This document shows, piece after piece, positions 24,269 to 36,561 of a DNA stretch of 64,000 bases. The notes beneath the pieces are model-generated. The model saw only the letters and a list, made by a program, of their open reading frames with translations. It was not told where the DNA came from and ran no database searches. The number at the start of each line of letters is the position of its first letter. Position 1 is the stretch's first letter. This DNA is from Adiantum capillus-veneris. Lineage: Eukaryota > Streptophyta > Polypodiopsida > Polypodiales > Pteridaceae. Location of the stretch: NCBI GenBank assembly GCA_014529385.2, contig CM043953.1, positions 82,621,838 through 82,685,837 of the forward strand, in the 5' to 3' direction. Both the position numbers and the translations under genes were made by a program.

Positions 24269-24585
24269 TTTAGGGTTTTGGATGCACGTTTTGACTTTTT
24301 GAGATCAAAAAATGCTTTTTTGACCATAAAATAGTTTTAGGGGGGTTTTCAGAAGATGAAATTTGAGTTTTGAAATTTTTTCAAAACCGGATAAAAAATG
24401 AGGGAAGTTGGAGGTTCCATATGGCCCACCCACCCCCCACCCCACCTTCTCACTAGGTAAGAGCCCATTTAAGAAGTGTAAGACTACTTTGTCCCCATAC
24501 ATTTTTGAGGGCATAGAGTGTGTCCACCACCCTCTTCTCATTGGTTGGCCTCTAATTAACCTTAATTCCAAAGGGCCCCTAGAGG

Positions 24586-24604
24586 TTTCATATTTTTCCT
24601 AATG
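24586..24604 (-). repeat. Right terminal inverted repeat of the 12.7 kb transposon
   Basis: Complement of the left end, ending ...TCCTAATG. Directly after it the RT frame of the host gypsy element resumes. Confidence 0.65.
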
Positions 24605-25797
24605 CACTACGTTTGGTCTTTATGAGTACATTGTCATGCCTTTTGGCTTGACCAATGCACCAACCACATTTAACCGCCCAATGGAAAAGCTATTCACCGA
24701 ACCTTTAGTGGAGTGCTCTTTGATGATATAATCATCTAATCTAATTCATTAGACAAACACAACCAACACATACAGAGGTAATATTTCAAGTTTTACAAGA
24801 GAATAAACTTTATAATAATCGGAAAAAAGTGATTTTTTCATACAAGAGATTCAATATTTAGGTCACATTATCTCTCAAGATGGCATCTAAATGGATCCAT
24901 ATAAGTTAGAGGTAATAAACGGATGGCCTAATCCAAGGAATCTACATGAGCTAAGAATCTTTATAGGTATGTATGCATACTATAGATGCTTCATAGAAAA
25001 GTTCTCACAAATCGCGGTACTATTACATGACCTAAAAAAGAAAAACATTAGGTATATATGGTCCACCATGGAGGACAATACTTTCAAAAATCTTAAAGAG
25101 AATCTTATCTCTCAACCTGTGCTTACACTACAGGATCTCTCAAAGCCGTTTGAGGTCCAATGTGACGCTTGTGGTGATTGTCTTGGAGCTATTTTGCTCC
25201 AAGAAGGACACGCCATAGCCTATGAAATTCGAAGGCTCGACCATGTTGAGAAAAGGCTCTAGGAATATATGAGAAGGAACTCTTAGCAGTTCTACATGCT
25301 CTAGATTTGTGGAAGCACTATTTAATGAGGACTCCTTTCATTCTGCAAATGGATCACCAAAGCCTTAAGTACTTCATAATGCAGACCAAGCTCTGCGACA
25401 AACAAATGAGGTGGGAAAATTTCCTTTCGCAATTTCATTTTCATATTTCTCACATTGTTGGCAAGCATGATCAAGTGGCCGATGCACTCTCAAGATGAGC
25501 GAGAGTGAATGCGGTATCAATATTAACTCATAATGATCTATCTTCTATGATAGATGAGTACCTATCAATCCCGAATTTAGAGATGTGATTTCAGCCCTTG
25601 CACTAGGGAAGAAGGAAGAACCAATTACCCTACAAGATGGTTATCTTCTCTATGGCAAAAGACTATGCATTACTAACTCACTACGTGAGAAAGTAATGTA
25701 TGAATCTCATGCTCCTCCTTATGAGGGACATAGAGGGAAAGACCAATTTAGGAATTTTGGGACTCATTCAAGTCTCATTTTTCTAAAATAGACACTC
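24605..25797 (+). pseudogene. Ty3/gypsy family C: RT tail, RNase H, integrase start (3' half)
   Basis: Continues the RT interrupted at 11857. MPFGLTNAPTTF comes first, then a degraded active-site region, then 24891-25262, which holds the RT thumb/RNase H boundary (YYRCFIEKFSQIA) and RNase H start (FEVQCDACGDCLGAILLQ). RNase H ends at 25307-25498 with HIVGKHDQVADALSR. The segment 25585-25791 is the zinc-binding start of integrase (ESHAPPYEGHRG), after which homology stops. Multiple stops and frame changes; non-functional. Confidence 0.85.
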
Positions 25798-26430
25798 AAA
25801 AGTTAAGGACTATTGAGAAAATAGAACTTTGTAAGGGATAACATACCAAGGTATTCTTAGAACCAAAGCCAAGTTAACTAAGCTAAATCCACTATGAAAA
25901 TTTTGTTGAGACATTGAGATTTGAGTATACCATTGCTTAGTTTAGTCCTACAAGTCTTAATTTTCATCTATCCCACCACTATAACCTAACAGTAGGCTTC
26001 AAATCAAAAGAAGATGCTAAGTTGAAACTTAACCTAGAGTAGAGGAGCCACTATAGAGATACATCACTAAAAATTTAGTAATCTTAGGGAAAATTTTGTA
26101 TAGCTAGTCATTTTTTAAACCTATGGAGTGCATCAAATTTCTCATGAGAAAACAAATTAGGTAATAACAAGATTGACATTTAAAACGAAAAAATCTCAAT
26201 ACTTTTATGAGAATTTAGTTTTTTTAAGGCTTCTTAGAGATTAGTTGACACACTGAAGCTCTACTAATGGAACACCTTTGACATAACCACAAGAGAATGC
26301 ACAACATCCATATATATATATAATATAATATATATAATATTTGGTGACTGCCTGCTTAACTTGCAGGTGGATTTGTTGCTGTTCTAGTGACCATCTCCCT
26401 ATTGGCTACGCTATACTACCATAAGTGAGA
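25798..26430. other. No gene; AT microsatellite at ~26309-26341
   Basis: AT-rich sequence with no open frame of note. The AT/TATA run near 26309-26341 is the only structure I see. Confidence 0.5.
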
Positions 26431-29400
26431 TAGAGGCTCAAACTTCAGTTTCAATGCCATCATTTCTCATAATGTTTCTCATACTTGAGGCTCAATCTTA
26501 CATTTGAGCCTCCACCCTACTAGGTGCCTTAAACTTTGGGATATGTCTCATTAAGGATTTAACATACTACAGAAATTCTCTCAAGACTTTTGGAATCAAG
26601 CTAATGAACACTCCATTGACACTCAAAGTTATGTTTTACCCTCTGTCTCACCTAGGTGAGAAACAGCTCGTTGAGACTCAAACTCAAGTTTGAGATCCTC
26701 ATTTCTACCTAGTTGGGATGGAATCTCAAACTTAAGTTCTAGCCTCTATTTTGGCTAAAGCATTTGATTTTCAATTAAGTCTTGAGCCCTAGGTGTGAAG
26801 GATCAAACTTAAGTTGGAGCCTCCACCTCACCTAGGTGATAAAACAAGAGGCTCAAACGTATTCTAGGTGGAGTGAAGGTTGGATCTTAAGCTCAAGCCT
26901 GCACCTCACACAAGTGGGAAAGAGGAGGCTTAACTTAAGAATTGAACTGCAGTTACTGCATCCACCCCACCCACATGGGAGACATGAAACTTAACATTCT
27001 CTAGGTGGATTTAAGATGTTCTAGGTAATATGGAGACTCAAACTTAAGTTCAAGGCTCCACCCACCAACACATGTGTGAAATAGGATGCATAACCTTAAG
27101 CCTTAGGTTTGAGCATTTTGCTTCCTAATGTTTAAGGTAGAGGAACTAGATAATAAACTAGACACTGAAGATAAGTAATTATGCAGCATGGAAGAAAAAA
27201 TAAACTACACATAACCATAGTCAATGATGAAGTGCAATTTACAAGATGACATGGACCTTATTTCAAAAGATTACGACAATTAACCAAAATCTAGAGGATG
27301 CATGAGACATGGACCTTAGTTTATAAGCTCAAGATAATCAATAAAAAATCTAGATGCTCATAAGTCAAAAACCATCTTGACTACCATTATCTACACTACA
27401 TCAACAACCTTAATTAAACTAATTGATGGCTCTTGCTTGTAGCAACACACATCACCCAATGTTTTGAGCCTTCTGTTTCCTACTTAGGTGGGGTGGTGGC
27501 TCAAATTTAAGTTCAAGCCTCCACATTTCTCATGCACTAGATAATAAACTAGACACTAAAGATAAGTAATTATGCAGCATGGAATAAAAAGTAAACTACA
27601 CTTAACTAGAATTAATGATGAAGTACAAATTACAAGATGACATGACCTTCTTTCAAAAGATCATGACAATGAATCAAAAGCTGGAGGATGCATCACAAAT
27701 GGAACTTAGTTTAAAAGCTCAAGATAATCAATCAAAAATCTAGATGCCCATGAGTCAACAACCATCTTGACTTCTATTATCCACACTACATCAACAACCT
27801 TAATTAAACTAATTGATGGCTCCTGCTTGTAGCAACACCCATTAGCCAGTGTTTTGAGTATTCTGTTTCATACCTAGGTGGGGTGGAGGCTCGAACTTAA
27901 GCTTGAGCGTCCACATTTCTCATGCACTAGATTGTAAGCCACCATCTTGACTACCGTTATCCACACTACGTTGACAACCTTAATTAAACTAACAAATGGC
28001 TCTTGCTTGTAGAAACACCCCTCAGCTAGTGGTTTACCCTTCTATTTTCTACTTAGGTGGGTGGAGGCTCAAACTTAAGTTCGAGCCTCCACATTGCTCA
28101 TGCACTAGATAATAAACTAGACACTAAATATAAGTAATTATGCAACATGGAATAAAAAATAAGTTGCACATAACTAGAATCAATGAAGATGTGTAAATTA
28201 CAAGATGACATGGACCTTATTTAATCAAAAGATTGCGGCAATTAATGAAAAACTAGAGGATACATCAGACATGGACCTTAGTTTAAAATCTCAGGATAAT
28301 CAATGAAAAAGTTATATGCTCATGAGTCAACAACCATCTAGACTATCATTATCCACATTGCATCAACAACCTTAACTTAAGTAATTGATGGATCTTTCTT
28401 GTAGCATCCCCCCCATAGTTAGTGGTTTGAGCCTTTTGTTTCCTACCTAGGTGGGATGAGGCTCCAACTTAAGTTCAAGCCTCCACATTGCTCATGCACT
28501 AGATAATAAACTAAAAACTAAAGATAAGTAACTATGTAGCATGGAATAAAAATTAAACTACGCTTAACTAGAATCAATGATGAAGTGCAAATTACAAGAT
28601 GACATGGGCCTTATTTCAAAATATCACAACAATTAATCAAAATTTGAAGGATGCATCAGAGATGGACCTTAGTTTAAAATTAGGTCAAGATAATCAATGA
28701 AAAAGATAGATGCTCATGAGTCAACAACCATCTTGACTACCATTATCCACACTACATCAACAACCTAAATTAGAATAATCAGTGGATCTTGTTTGTAGCA
28801 ACACACACTAGCTAGTGGTTTGAGTCTTCAGTTTCCTACCTAGGTGGGATGGAGGCTTGAACTAAGTTTGAGTCTCCACATTTCTCATGCACAGATAGTA
28901 AACTACCATCTTGACTATCATTATCCACACTTCATCAGCAACCTAACAAATGGCTCTTGCTTGTAGAAACACCCCTCAGCTACTGGTTTGACCCTTCTTT
29001 TTCCTACCTAGGTGGGGTAGAGGCTCGAACTTAAGTTCGAGTCTCCACATTGTTCATGCACTAGATAATAAACTAGACATGAAAGTTAAGTAATTATGCA
29101 GCCTGGAATAAAAAATAAGTTACACATAACTAGAATCAATGATCAAGTGCAAGTTACAAGATGACATGGACCTTATTTCAAAAGATCGGGACAATTAATC
29201 AAAAGCTGGAGGATGCATCAAACATGGACCTTAGTTTACAAGATCAAGATAAATCAATGCAAAAGCTAGATGCTCATGGGTCAACAACCAACATGACTAC
29301 CATTATCCACACTGCATCCACAATGAAAAAGCTAGATGCTCATGAGTCAACAATCAACTTGACTACCATTATCCACACTGCGTCAGCAACCTAACAAATG

Positions 29401-30600
29401 GCTCTTGCTTGTAGCAACACCCCTCAGCTAGTGGTTTGACCCTTCTTTTTCCTACCTAGGTGGGGTAGAGGCTTGAACTTAAGTTCGAGCCTCCACATTG
29501 TTCATGCACTAGATAATAAACTAGACATGAAAGTTAAGTAATTATGAAGCACGGAATAAAAAATAAGTTACACATAACTAGAATCAATGATGAAGTGCAA
29601 GTTACAAGATGAAATGGACCTTATTTCAAAAGATCACGACAATTAATCAAAATCTGGAGGATGCATCAAACATGGATGTTAGTTTACAAACTCAAGATAA
29701 TCAATGAAAAAGCTAGATGCTCATGAGTCAACAACCACCCCCGGGGATTCACCATGGGAAACTTACCGCACCACGTAAGTGCAGGGGAGGGGGTTATTTT
29801 TACAAGTTTCATAAGTGTATAAGTGAGGGGCAGGCCCCCAATAATTTATCTCCCAAGCTTAAAAATAAGGAAGGGGTATCATATTTATTGTTTTGCGGGG
29901 GGGGGGAGAAATGAGAAAAGGGGAAAATGAGAGGAAGTTTTTGTGTTTCAAAGTCATGGCTTCCCAAAAGAGTTTGGGGCCTCGAACTTGTGAGTCAATA
30001 GCTACAAAGATACATGCAAGAACTAACACTTCTTTGTAACAATTTCTTGTTTTGTGATTATAGTTCATTTGTTAGAGGGATGAAAGCTATAAAGAGTTTG
30101 TATAGATGCAAATTTGCACGGAGAACCTAACACAACTTTATAGTTTAGATGGGTCAGAATTGGACGAGTAGCTGGAGTGTAGGCTGAACGGGCAATAGCT
30201 TGAAAGTGAAACTAAGATACATTGAGGATACATATAGTTATCAGCAGAAGTGGTTCCTTAGTATGTTGCTTGCCACTATGCTACACGCTCTTGGACTAGT
30301 TTTACTTAGTTAGATCATGTGAGACTTAAATTCTATATGTAAGATAGGGTTATTATCCTTTTTTGCATTGATTATCGTATAAGCGTAGAAAAGGGGGTCA
30401 TATTCCCTAAGATGAATCGTATATAGGGGGTTTTATCAAAGTTGTCTGCTTGATCGCAGGTGGCGTCCCATTTTGTATACAGAGTCAATCCCCCGGGCAA
30501 CCAACTTGACTATCATTATCCACACTGCATCAACAACTATAATAAACTAACTGATGGTTGCTACTTGTAGCAACACCCCTCAGCTAGTGGTCATGCTAGT
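26430..30600. repeat. Tandem array with ~957 bp higher-order unit and CTTAAG palindromes
   Basis: The anchor ACTAGATAATAAACTAGACA recurs at 27145, 27536, 28104, 28498, 29060 and 29508, with truncated monomers starting near 27927 and 28889. The pattern is two ~391-394 bp monomers plus one ~174 bp monomer, i.e. a ~957 bp unit repeated about 2.5 times. Nearly every monomer, and the looser region 26430-27080, carries a near-palindrome with half-site TGGAGGCTCRAACTT meeting its complement at CTTAAG (about 16 copies). The tail at 30504-30600 lies beyond the inserted 760 bp element. No coding potential. Confidence 0.85.
29738..30497. mobile_element. 760 bp TIR element with 6 bp target duplication
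   Basis: The insert interrupts an array monomer. CAACCA flanks both sides (29732-29737 and 30498-30503), and removing the insert restores the phrase seen in other monomers (CAACAACCAAC-TGAC). The ends are imperfect inverted repeats: CCCCCGGGGATTCAC on the left and, complemented, CCCGGGGGATTGAC on the right. No significant open frame, so it is a non-autonomous DNA element or MITE-like sequence of a family I do not know. Confidence 0.7.
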
Positions 30601-30647
30601 GAGCCCCATCCTGACTTCATGCCTCTATTCAAAAATTTATATCCTCC

Positions 30648-31585
30648 TGTTGAGCCAGCAGAGGATCACACCCACATTTTTGCTCACACTCATCATTTTT
30701 GTAACCATTGATTGTAATAAATGTCTTTCCGACATTGATTTTGAATTGAGCCATTCATTAAGTAACGGGACTCAATTGAGTTTCTAGCTTGTAATCCCGA
30801 AGTAATTTCACTCGCTGAAGTAATTAGTTAGAGATGTTCTCAACTCCAAGGCTGAGGTATATAAGCCAAAGTTTTTGTAACCTAAAGGAGGATTCAGTTT
30901 TATTAATCAAAGTGAGTTTTTGAGCGCCGTGACTGTGTTTGAGAGAGAGAGAGAGAGAGTCTTATCTACTTGCTACGCGAGCTATGGAGCCGCCATTGGA
31001 GAAGCGACACCGCCATTGTGTTAGCAACGGCGAGAGCTACGCACTGATACCAAGAGTGCGCGCTATCGGCTTCTATGTGTGGTAAGTTCCTACGAGCTTC
31101 GGTGTGAGTTTTCTTCCAACTCGTGTGTCGGAATAGAGCGTGCAGCATATCTATAGAACCACAATGAGTAGAGCTACACATTAGTACCATCGGGGTCAAG
31201 TTTCGGTCACCTGTATTTTTCGGCCTGTCTTCATACGCGTTTACCGCACGGAGTGGTTATAGGTTGATTTTGCAGTTCAAGTCTTTAGGGTGTTGTTCTT
31301 ACCTAGTGCATAGACTTCCCCTTGAGTTTGAGATTGATTCCATGATTCTAGATCCTGTTTCGTATAGCATTCGTTCGTAGTACGGATTTCAGTCACTTGC
31401 GTATTTTAGAACTTAGATTTGATTTCCTTAGTAGTGATTGTCTTTAGAAGGTCGAGTAGGTGATTTGACACCCACCTAGTTGTTTCCATGCGCCTGCGGG
31501 TCAAGCTTCGTCCTCGTCTGACAAATTCTGTTGTTGGTTGAGTTCTCGCTATTTAGCTTCCGCTAGCGGCGTAACCGCCTTAACA
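30648..31585 (+). repeat. 5' LTR, family A
   Basis: 938 bp, TG...CA. Matches 48762-49721 nearly base for base; contains a (GA)n run at 30941-30959 and TCATACGCGT at 31231-31240, which matches half of the element's internal palindrome. Confidence 0.95.
30858..30865 (+). promoter_or_regulatory. TATA box in 5' LTR
   Basis: TATATAAG about 210 bp into the LTR; conserved in the 3' LTR at 48972-48979. Likely drives the genomic RNA. Confidence 0.6.
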
Positions 31586-31587
31586 TT

Positions 31588-31605
31588 TGGCGCCGCTGCC
31601 GGGGA
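31588..31605 (+). other. Primer binding site, family A
   Basis: TGGCGCCGCTGCCGGGGA, two bases after the LTR. Differs at one position from the usual Athila/Tat tRNA-Asp-type site. Confidence 0.9.
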
Positions 31606-32119
31606 CGAGAGCCCTAAGTAGGTGACCTTAGACTAATCCTACGAGGTGAGTCGTATAAACTACTTTGTATACTTTAGTTAGAAAAGATCTAGGAGTGGTG
31701 GACTCCGAAGATCTCGAGAGATACTAGGAAGTGGGGTATTCCTGGGTCTTCCGTGTTGACAGTATTTTTAGTTTAGCTTAGATTTGTTTGTTGTTTTGTT
31801 GGTGTTGAGTAGTTGTTGATAGAAGAAGAATTTCTAGTCCGTGAGTGGCAGTGGATCTCTTTAAAATCACAATTACCAAACCCATTTTATGATTAGGAAT
31901 AGCTTAGGTAGGACTTCATTTGATCCTGATCTAGAGCTAGCAATCATTGGAGTATTTGCTTGATATGGTTGATTGCATGTTAGATCACTAAACCGTCGAG
32001 TTAGTAGTGAAACTTGCAATAAACAAAAGTCAGAGAAATTTTCTGTGTATCTGGGAGTTGCTGAGCACTAGAGAAAGCTTTAGGAAGGATTCTGTGCCAA
32101 AAAACTGGAAATCTGCAAC

Positions 32120-32836
32120 TTTAGACATCATACGCGTATGATGTCTAAATGACCAAACAGAGACCAAAACAAAAATTTTGACTTTACCAGAGTGTTCAAA
32201 AGGGGGGTTATACCCTAATTTCAACTTAAAACAAGAGCATTAACACTCAAAGAAACCCAAAAAGACAAGTCGGAGTCCAAGAAACGCAAAGAAGAGGAAA
32301 TTTGGATTCAATCTTGTTTTTACATTCAAACCTGACAAAAACACTTGAAACTCAATTATAAACATTGGAGAAGGCTTAAAACCAAGAATAGTCAAAATCT
32401 GGGACAAAAGACATCATACGCGTATAATGTCTTTTACACATCCACTACTTATTTTTGATATCTGACCTGACAAGATTGTTACAAACACTGTAGAAAGCAA
32501 AAATATCAAGTCTTGACCCAAATTGATGAAAAAGACATCATACGCGTATGATGTCTTTACCTAATTTTGGACATATTTTGATACTTTGCCAACACAGATC
32601 CATTGTAATAGCTGTCTAGAGGTTATATTTCAAGTTTCATCCCATTTGGATCACAATTGACCCAAAACAAGTCAAAAGCGGAAAATTGCCAGGAAAAGCC
32701 TAAATTAGCCATAACTTGCTCAAACAGAGTTCAAACTGAATTTTGTGAGTGGAAAGAGCATAAGGGGGCTACTGAGAGTGAGCATAACCAAAATAGTCTA
32801 AATCTGTGAAAAAAGACATCATACGCGTATAATGTC
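32120..32836. repeat. Four phased palindromes in family A leader
   Basis: Half-site GACATCATACG meets its complement CGTATGATGTC without a spacer. Copies: 32124-32145 (30 bp perfect when flanks are included, 32120-32149), 32410-32431 (one mismatch), 32534-32555 (28 bp perfect with flanks) and 32815-32836 (one mismatch). Centres are 286, 124 and 281 bp apart. The leader (31606-33002) otherwise shows only faint repetition between copies and no long open frame. Confidence 0.95.
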
Positions 32837-33002
32837 TTTTTCAGCATAACTGCAACAAAATTCTCACTTGATGAAACAGAAGTTGTCCAACTGACAAGAT
32901 TAAACAATTGACCAAGTATCAATCAGTTTGGATCAATTCTGACCACAAAAACTTGGGGAAAACAAATTGCCGAGACGGAAAAGTTAAAGTCCTTTAGGGG
33001 AA

Positions 33003-36000
33003 TTGATGAATTTGAGATCGGGCAGGAATCTCCAGAATAACCAACCAAAACAAGGGGAACAAGCAAGTGTCATATCAACCGAGGGAAGTGTAAACCAAAG
33101 TTGGGTGCAACCATTAGAGCCGATCTTTGAAGGAAGTGTCTCTGATACTTCTTCGGAGAGATCTTACGAGATTTTCACCGAACACTTGGAACACCTGAAC
33201 CTGAACAACAGAGAAAATATGGCAGCAGGATCATCAAACCCTTCCGCCACAATGAAGCTATTGTTCATAAAATATCAGTACGACAATGAGCAAGGTGCCA
33301 AGATCTACAAAGATGGAATGGACCGCTATTGTGTGAAGATAGAAGATAGACCTAGTGAGTTCAAGGACTTAGTGCCTGTGAGCTATAGCGGAGATAGATA
33401 TCTAGATGACGAGGGTACCATGTACTTGGTAGTCCTAAACCCTAACATTGTGGACAAGTGGGGTTTGATGGGCACCAAAGCCAAAGTAGATGAAGAACTT
33501 GAGGAGAAAGCACCAATAATGAACTTCCCTGATGCGAGGTTAAGAAAGAAAATGAAACTACAAGGATCAACACTGATAACATCTATGTGGGCTATACAAA
33601 TATAATAATGGGGAGCAAGGATCTCTATTATAGATGTGAAGAACCCTACACTGGAGAGTTGACAGACCGAAAAAGACTTTATGTCTTTACCTACACAGAG
33701 GGATCGGAAGTGAAAATTTCCGCTTACGACAAGTATGGGAGGCAATACTCAACAATGGGCAAGAAAGAATTAGAAGGATATACATACTTTGGGGGACCAC
33801 TACATCAGTATTATGTTACTTCTAGCTCACAAAGACCAGCACCAACAAATGGAGTGCAAAACTCAATGACAACAGGAGGACAAAGAACTCAGGTTGCTGA
33901 CTCTTTTAGCCAACCTCCGTACTCAAAGCTTGGACCAATGGGATCATTACATTCCAGAGAGTCAATGGATACGAATCGAGGTAGTGCAGTTTCAATCCAC
34001 ACATATACCACTCCAGGTCCAAGATTCGAAGCGGAACCATCACATTTACCTCCTAGTAGTAGATTCAGGGCAGGGGAACCGACAAGGGTAACCCATGAAG
34101 TCCATGATGCTAGAGAAAGCTTTAGCCGGGACACAGGAGCAATGAGATTGGTAGCAGACCATAGACGTATGAGATCATCTCAAGTAGCCAAGTGTATGCC
34201 AAAGAAGTATGGTGGTTCAGGAGATCCGTATGCCCATGTGTCACTCTTTTAGCAAGTCTTAAGAGCTGAGCAGATAACAGATTTCCATACACAATACGAG
34301 GGATTTGGTCTTATTCTAGAAGGTACGGCATTGACATGGTTTCAACCGCTGAACTGAGGGGGATTCCATGACATTGACCATTTGCTAAGAGAGTTTGCTG
34401 AGGAATTCTCAAAACGAGGGATTAAGCACAATACGGTCTCACAAATATATTCTTTTAAACAGAGAGAACACGAAAAAGTGAAGGAAGCTTCACTTCGCTT
34501 CAAACAATACATTGAGAGATGTCCAGTACGTGAACGACCACAAGATGACAGACTATCTGTTCTCTTTATTGAGGGACTGAGGAACGACACTCTCAAGAAG
34601 GACTTGCACTTGAAAGCTTGTACAAGTTTCGAGCAAGTGACGAGAGAAGCATTGTACTTAGTGGATAACTGTACGGTTTATGGAGAGGTGTCAGCGGATA
34701 CAGATTTTGCATCCAGTAGCTCTTCCTCCGTAGCGAGCGAGACTACCACTAAAAAGAATGTTCAAACAACAACCATGCCAAATGTAGAGCAAATGATAGA
34801 AGAGGCTCTAAAAAGGATGGCACCATACCAAAAACCATTGCCAAAAACACTGAAATGGTGTGCTATTGAACAAAAATGGACAAATCATCCAACAGAGGAG
34901 TGCTATTACAACAAAGGGTATGTAAGGGAGCGTCAGTATGCACCTCCTGCTCAATTAGCACCACCTCAGGTACATCCAGTACCTCGATACCCAACGGGAA
35001 ATGTACCAGGACCTATGCGGATAGAAAGACCGCAACCGGTATTGGGACAACAACCACCTTTACCAGGAGCAAGAACAGTGGGCATTAGATATGCACCAAC
35101 CTTAGAGAATCAGGAAGAACAAGCCCTAGTGCCTGTTCAAGCCTATTACAAAGAATTTGGTGCACACATGTCTCCAACTGTGTATTACCCACCAGAAGAA
35201 CCCAAACAACCAGAACCATGGGGCATGATGGGGAATGTTGGAACACCAACAGTTACAAGTGCTTCTGATGAAGAGAGATACAATTTGGACGCAAGAACAT
35301 TGATGTTCATAGCTCATGGAGGGTCAACAAGACAAAGACCATCCTATCCACAAAGGACGAATCAAATGGGACCAAGACCAGCACTAGGACCCTGTTACAA
35401 GTGTGGAGGTGACCATCTGATGAATGTTTGTCCACATACGGAAATCATTAGAATTAACGCTTATTGCACTGAGTGTGGGGTTACTCACTTCATTGAGGAT
35501 TGTTCAAAGAATCCAAACAAAGTGCAAAAGACGACATTGAATATGCTAGAAACTATTCCTACCAGCAGTGGGTCTGAAAATGAAACTCTGATACCAATGC
35601 AAGTTGTTACTAGAGCTCAAGCTAAGAAAACCACTAGAGAACCTGAGAATGGAAAGTTAGCGACTGAAATGGTTAGTCAAGGACCGCGGAGTCATAAAAA
35701 CACATGGAAAGCTAGAAAAGCACGCATGAAGTTGAGAAAAGAACGTGAAGACGCTATTCTAGCTGAGGAACTAAAGCGAACTAAAGATAGATTAGAAAAA
35801 CTTGAGAGTCAAAACGGGAAACGAGAGATGAGCCCGGAAAGAACGAAACAAAATAGTATCAAAGAAACAACGAGCTTAAGCTCAGGGGGATCAGTGCTAG
35901 TCGACAAAGTACACGAACCATTGGACGCACTGATGAGAGCTTACGAAGCTAGGTTAAAGAACAACCAAACACAAGAACAGAGGTGGATGACATACCCAAA

Positions 36001-36145
36001 CGCGGAATTGGAAAAGCAGAGACTTGAAATGTGCCAGAGAATGATCGAGACTGCACAAGCCTTATTAGAACCACCAAAAGAAACAATGAATTGTGGAACG
36101 GAAAACCCAATTCAGCAAGAGACTATCGTTTTCACGGGTAGCTGA
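33003..36145 (+). pseudogene. gag of family A gypsy element
   Basis: Begins MNLRSGRNLQN at 33003. A frameshift near 33590 moves the reading to the frame used until 36145; in that frame TAG (34250) and TGA (34355) interrupt. The gag core is at ~34190-34680 (GIKHNTVSQIYSFKQ). Two zinc knuckles follow at ~35395-35500, CYKCGGDHLMNVC and CTECGVTHFIEDC, both of the C-x2-C-x3-H-x4-C form, one residue shorter than the usual CCHC. A lysine/glutamate-rich, probably coiled-coil tail (35690-36080) ends it. It would form the capsid and bind element RNA. A continuation in another frame runs to 36377. Confidence 0.85.
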
Positions 36146-36561
36146 AAAGACTCCCAGTGCACAAAAGCCTGAAAATACACACAAGGATGACCGCATAGTA
36201 TTGAACACAACCGATCAGGAGATAGAGAGTTTTCATCCAGTCATACAGAGGTCTTACGGAAGAGATGAGGATTACAATGAATTTTGGAAACAAGTGAGAG
36301 AGGAAAACTTTGCAAACGAGCTAAGTTGCCAAGCTAATCAGAAAATTGGGAAAAGGACATCAGGAATCCTCCCATAGTGGAATTTGAGGCAGGATCTCAA
36401 GTGGACTTGGATCTGCAATCTTACTGGGGAGATGGGGGCTCTGTTAGAACAATGGAGAGCAAACCTCATTCACTGAATACCTTACCTTCTACTTAGGAGA
36501 GTATGAAGCAAAATCCGAGATTAGAGCACTTCCCTCACGAAGAATCTCATCAGAAAAAGTC

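Larger units (their letters stand above)
11858..24604. mobile_element. 12.7 kb DNA transposon of unassigned superfamily
   Basis: The insert splits one gypsy RT domain precisely. Its ends are inverted repeats: the left starts CATTAGGAGAAACATGAA and the complement of the right end starts CATTAGGAAAAATATGAAA. Subterminal blocks rich in GTCAAAA are also inverted (near 12095 and 24290). Inside are a transposase-like gene (+), a histone H3-like gene (+), a hairpin satellite array, and two spliced genes (-). The target duplication is unclear: TGC fits only if the right end is trimmed. The CATTA end recalls CACTA elements, but I do not recognise a CACTA transposase. Confidence 0.7.

Noticed and set aside
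11858-24604. CACTA (En/Spm) element
   Set aside because: The CATTA end and possible 3 bp duplication are suggestive, but no CACTA transposase motif is visible; left unassigned.
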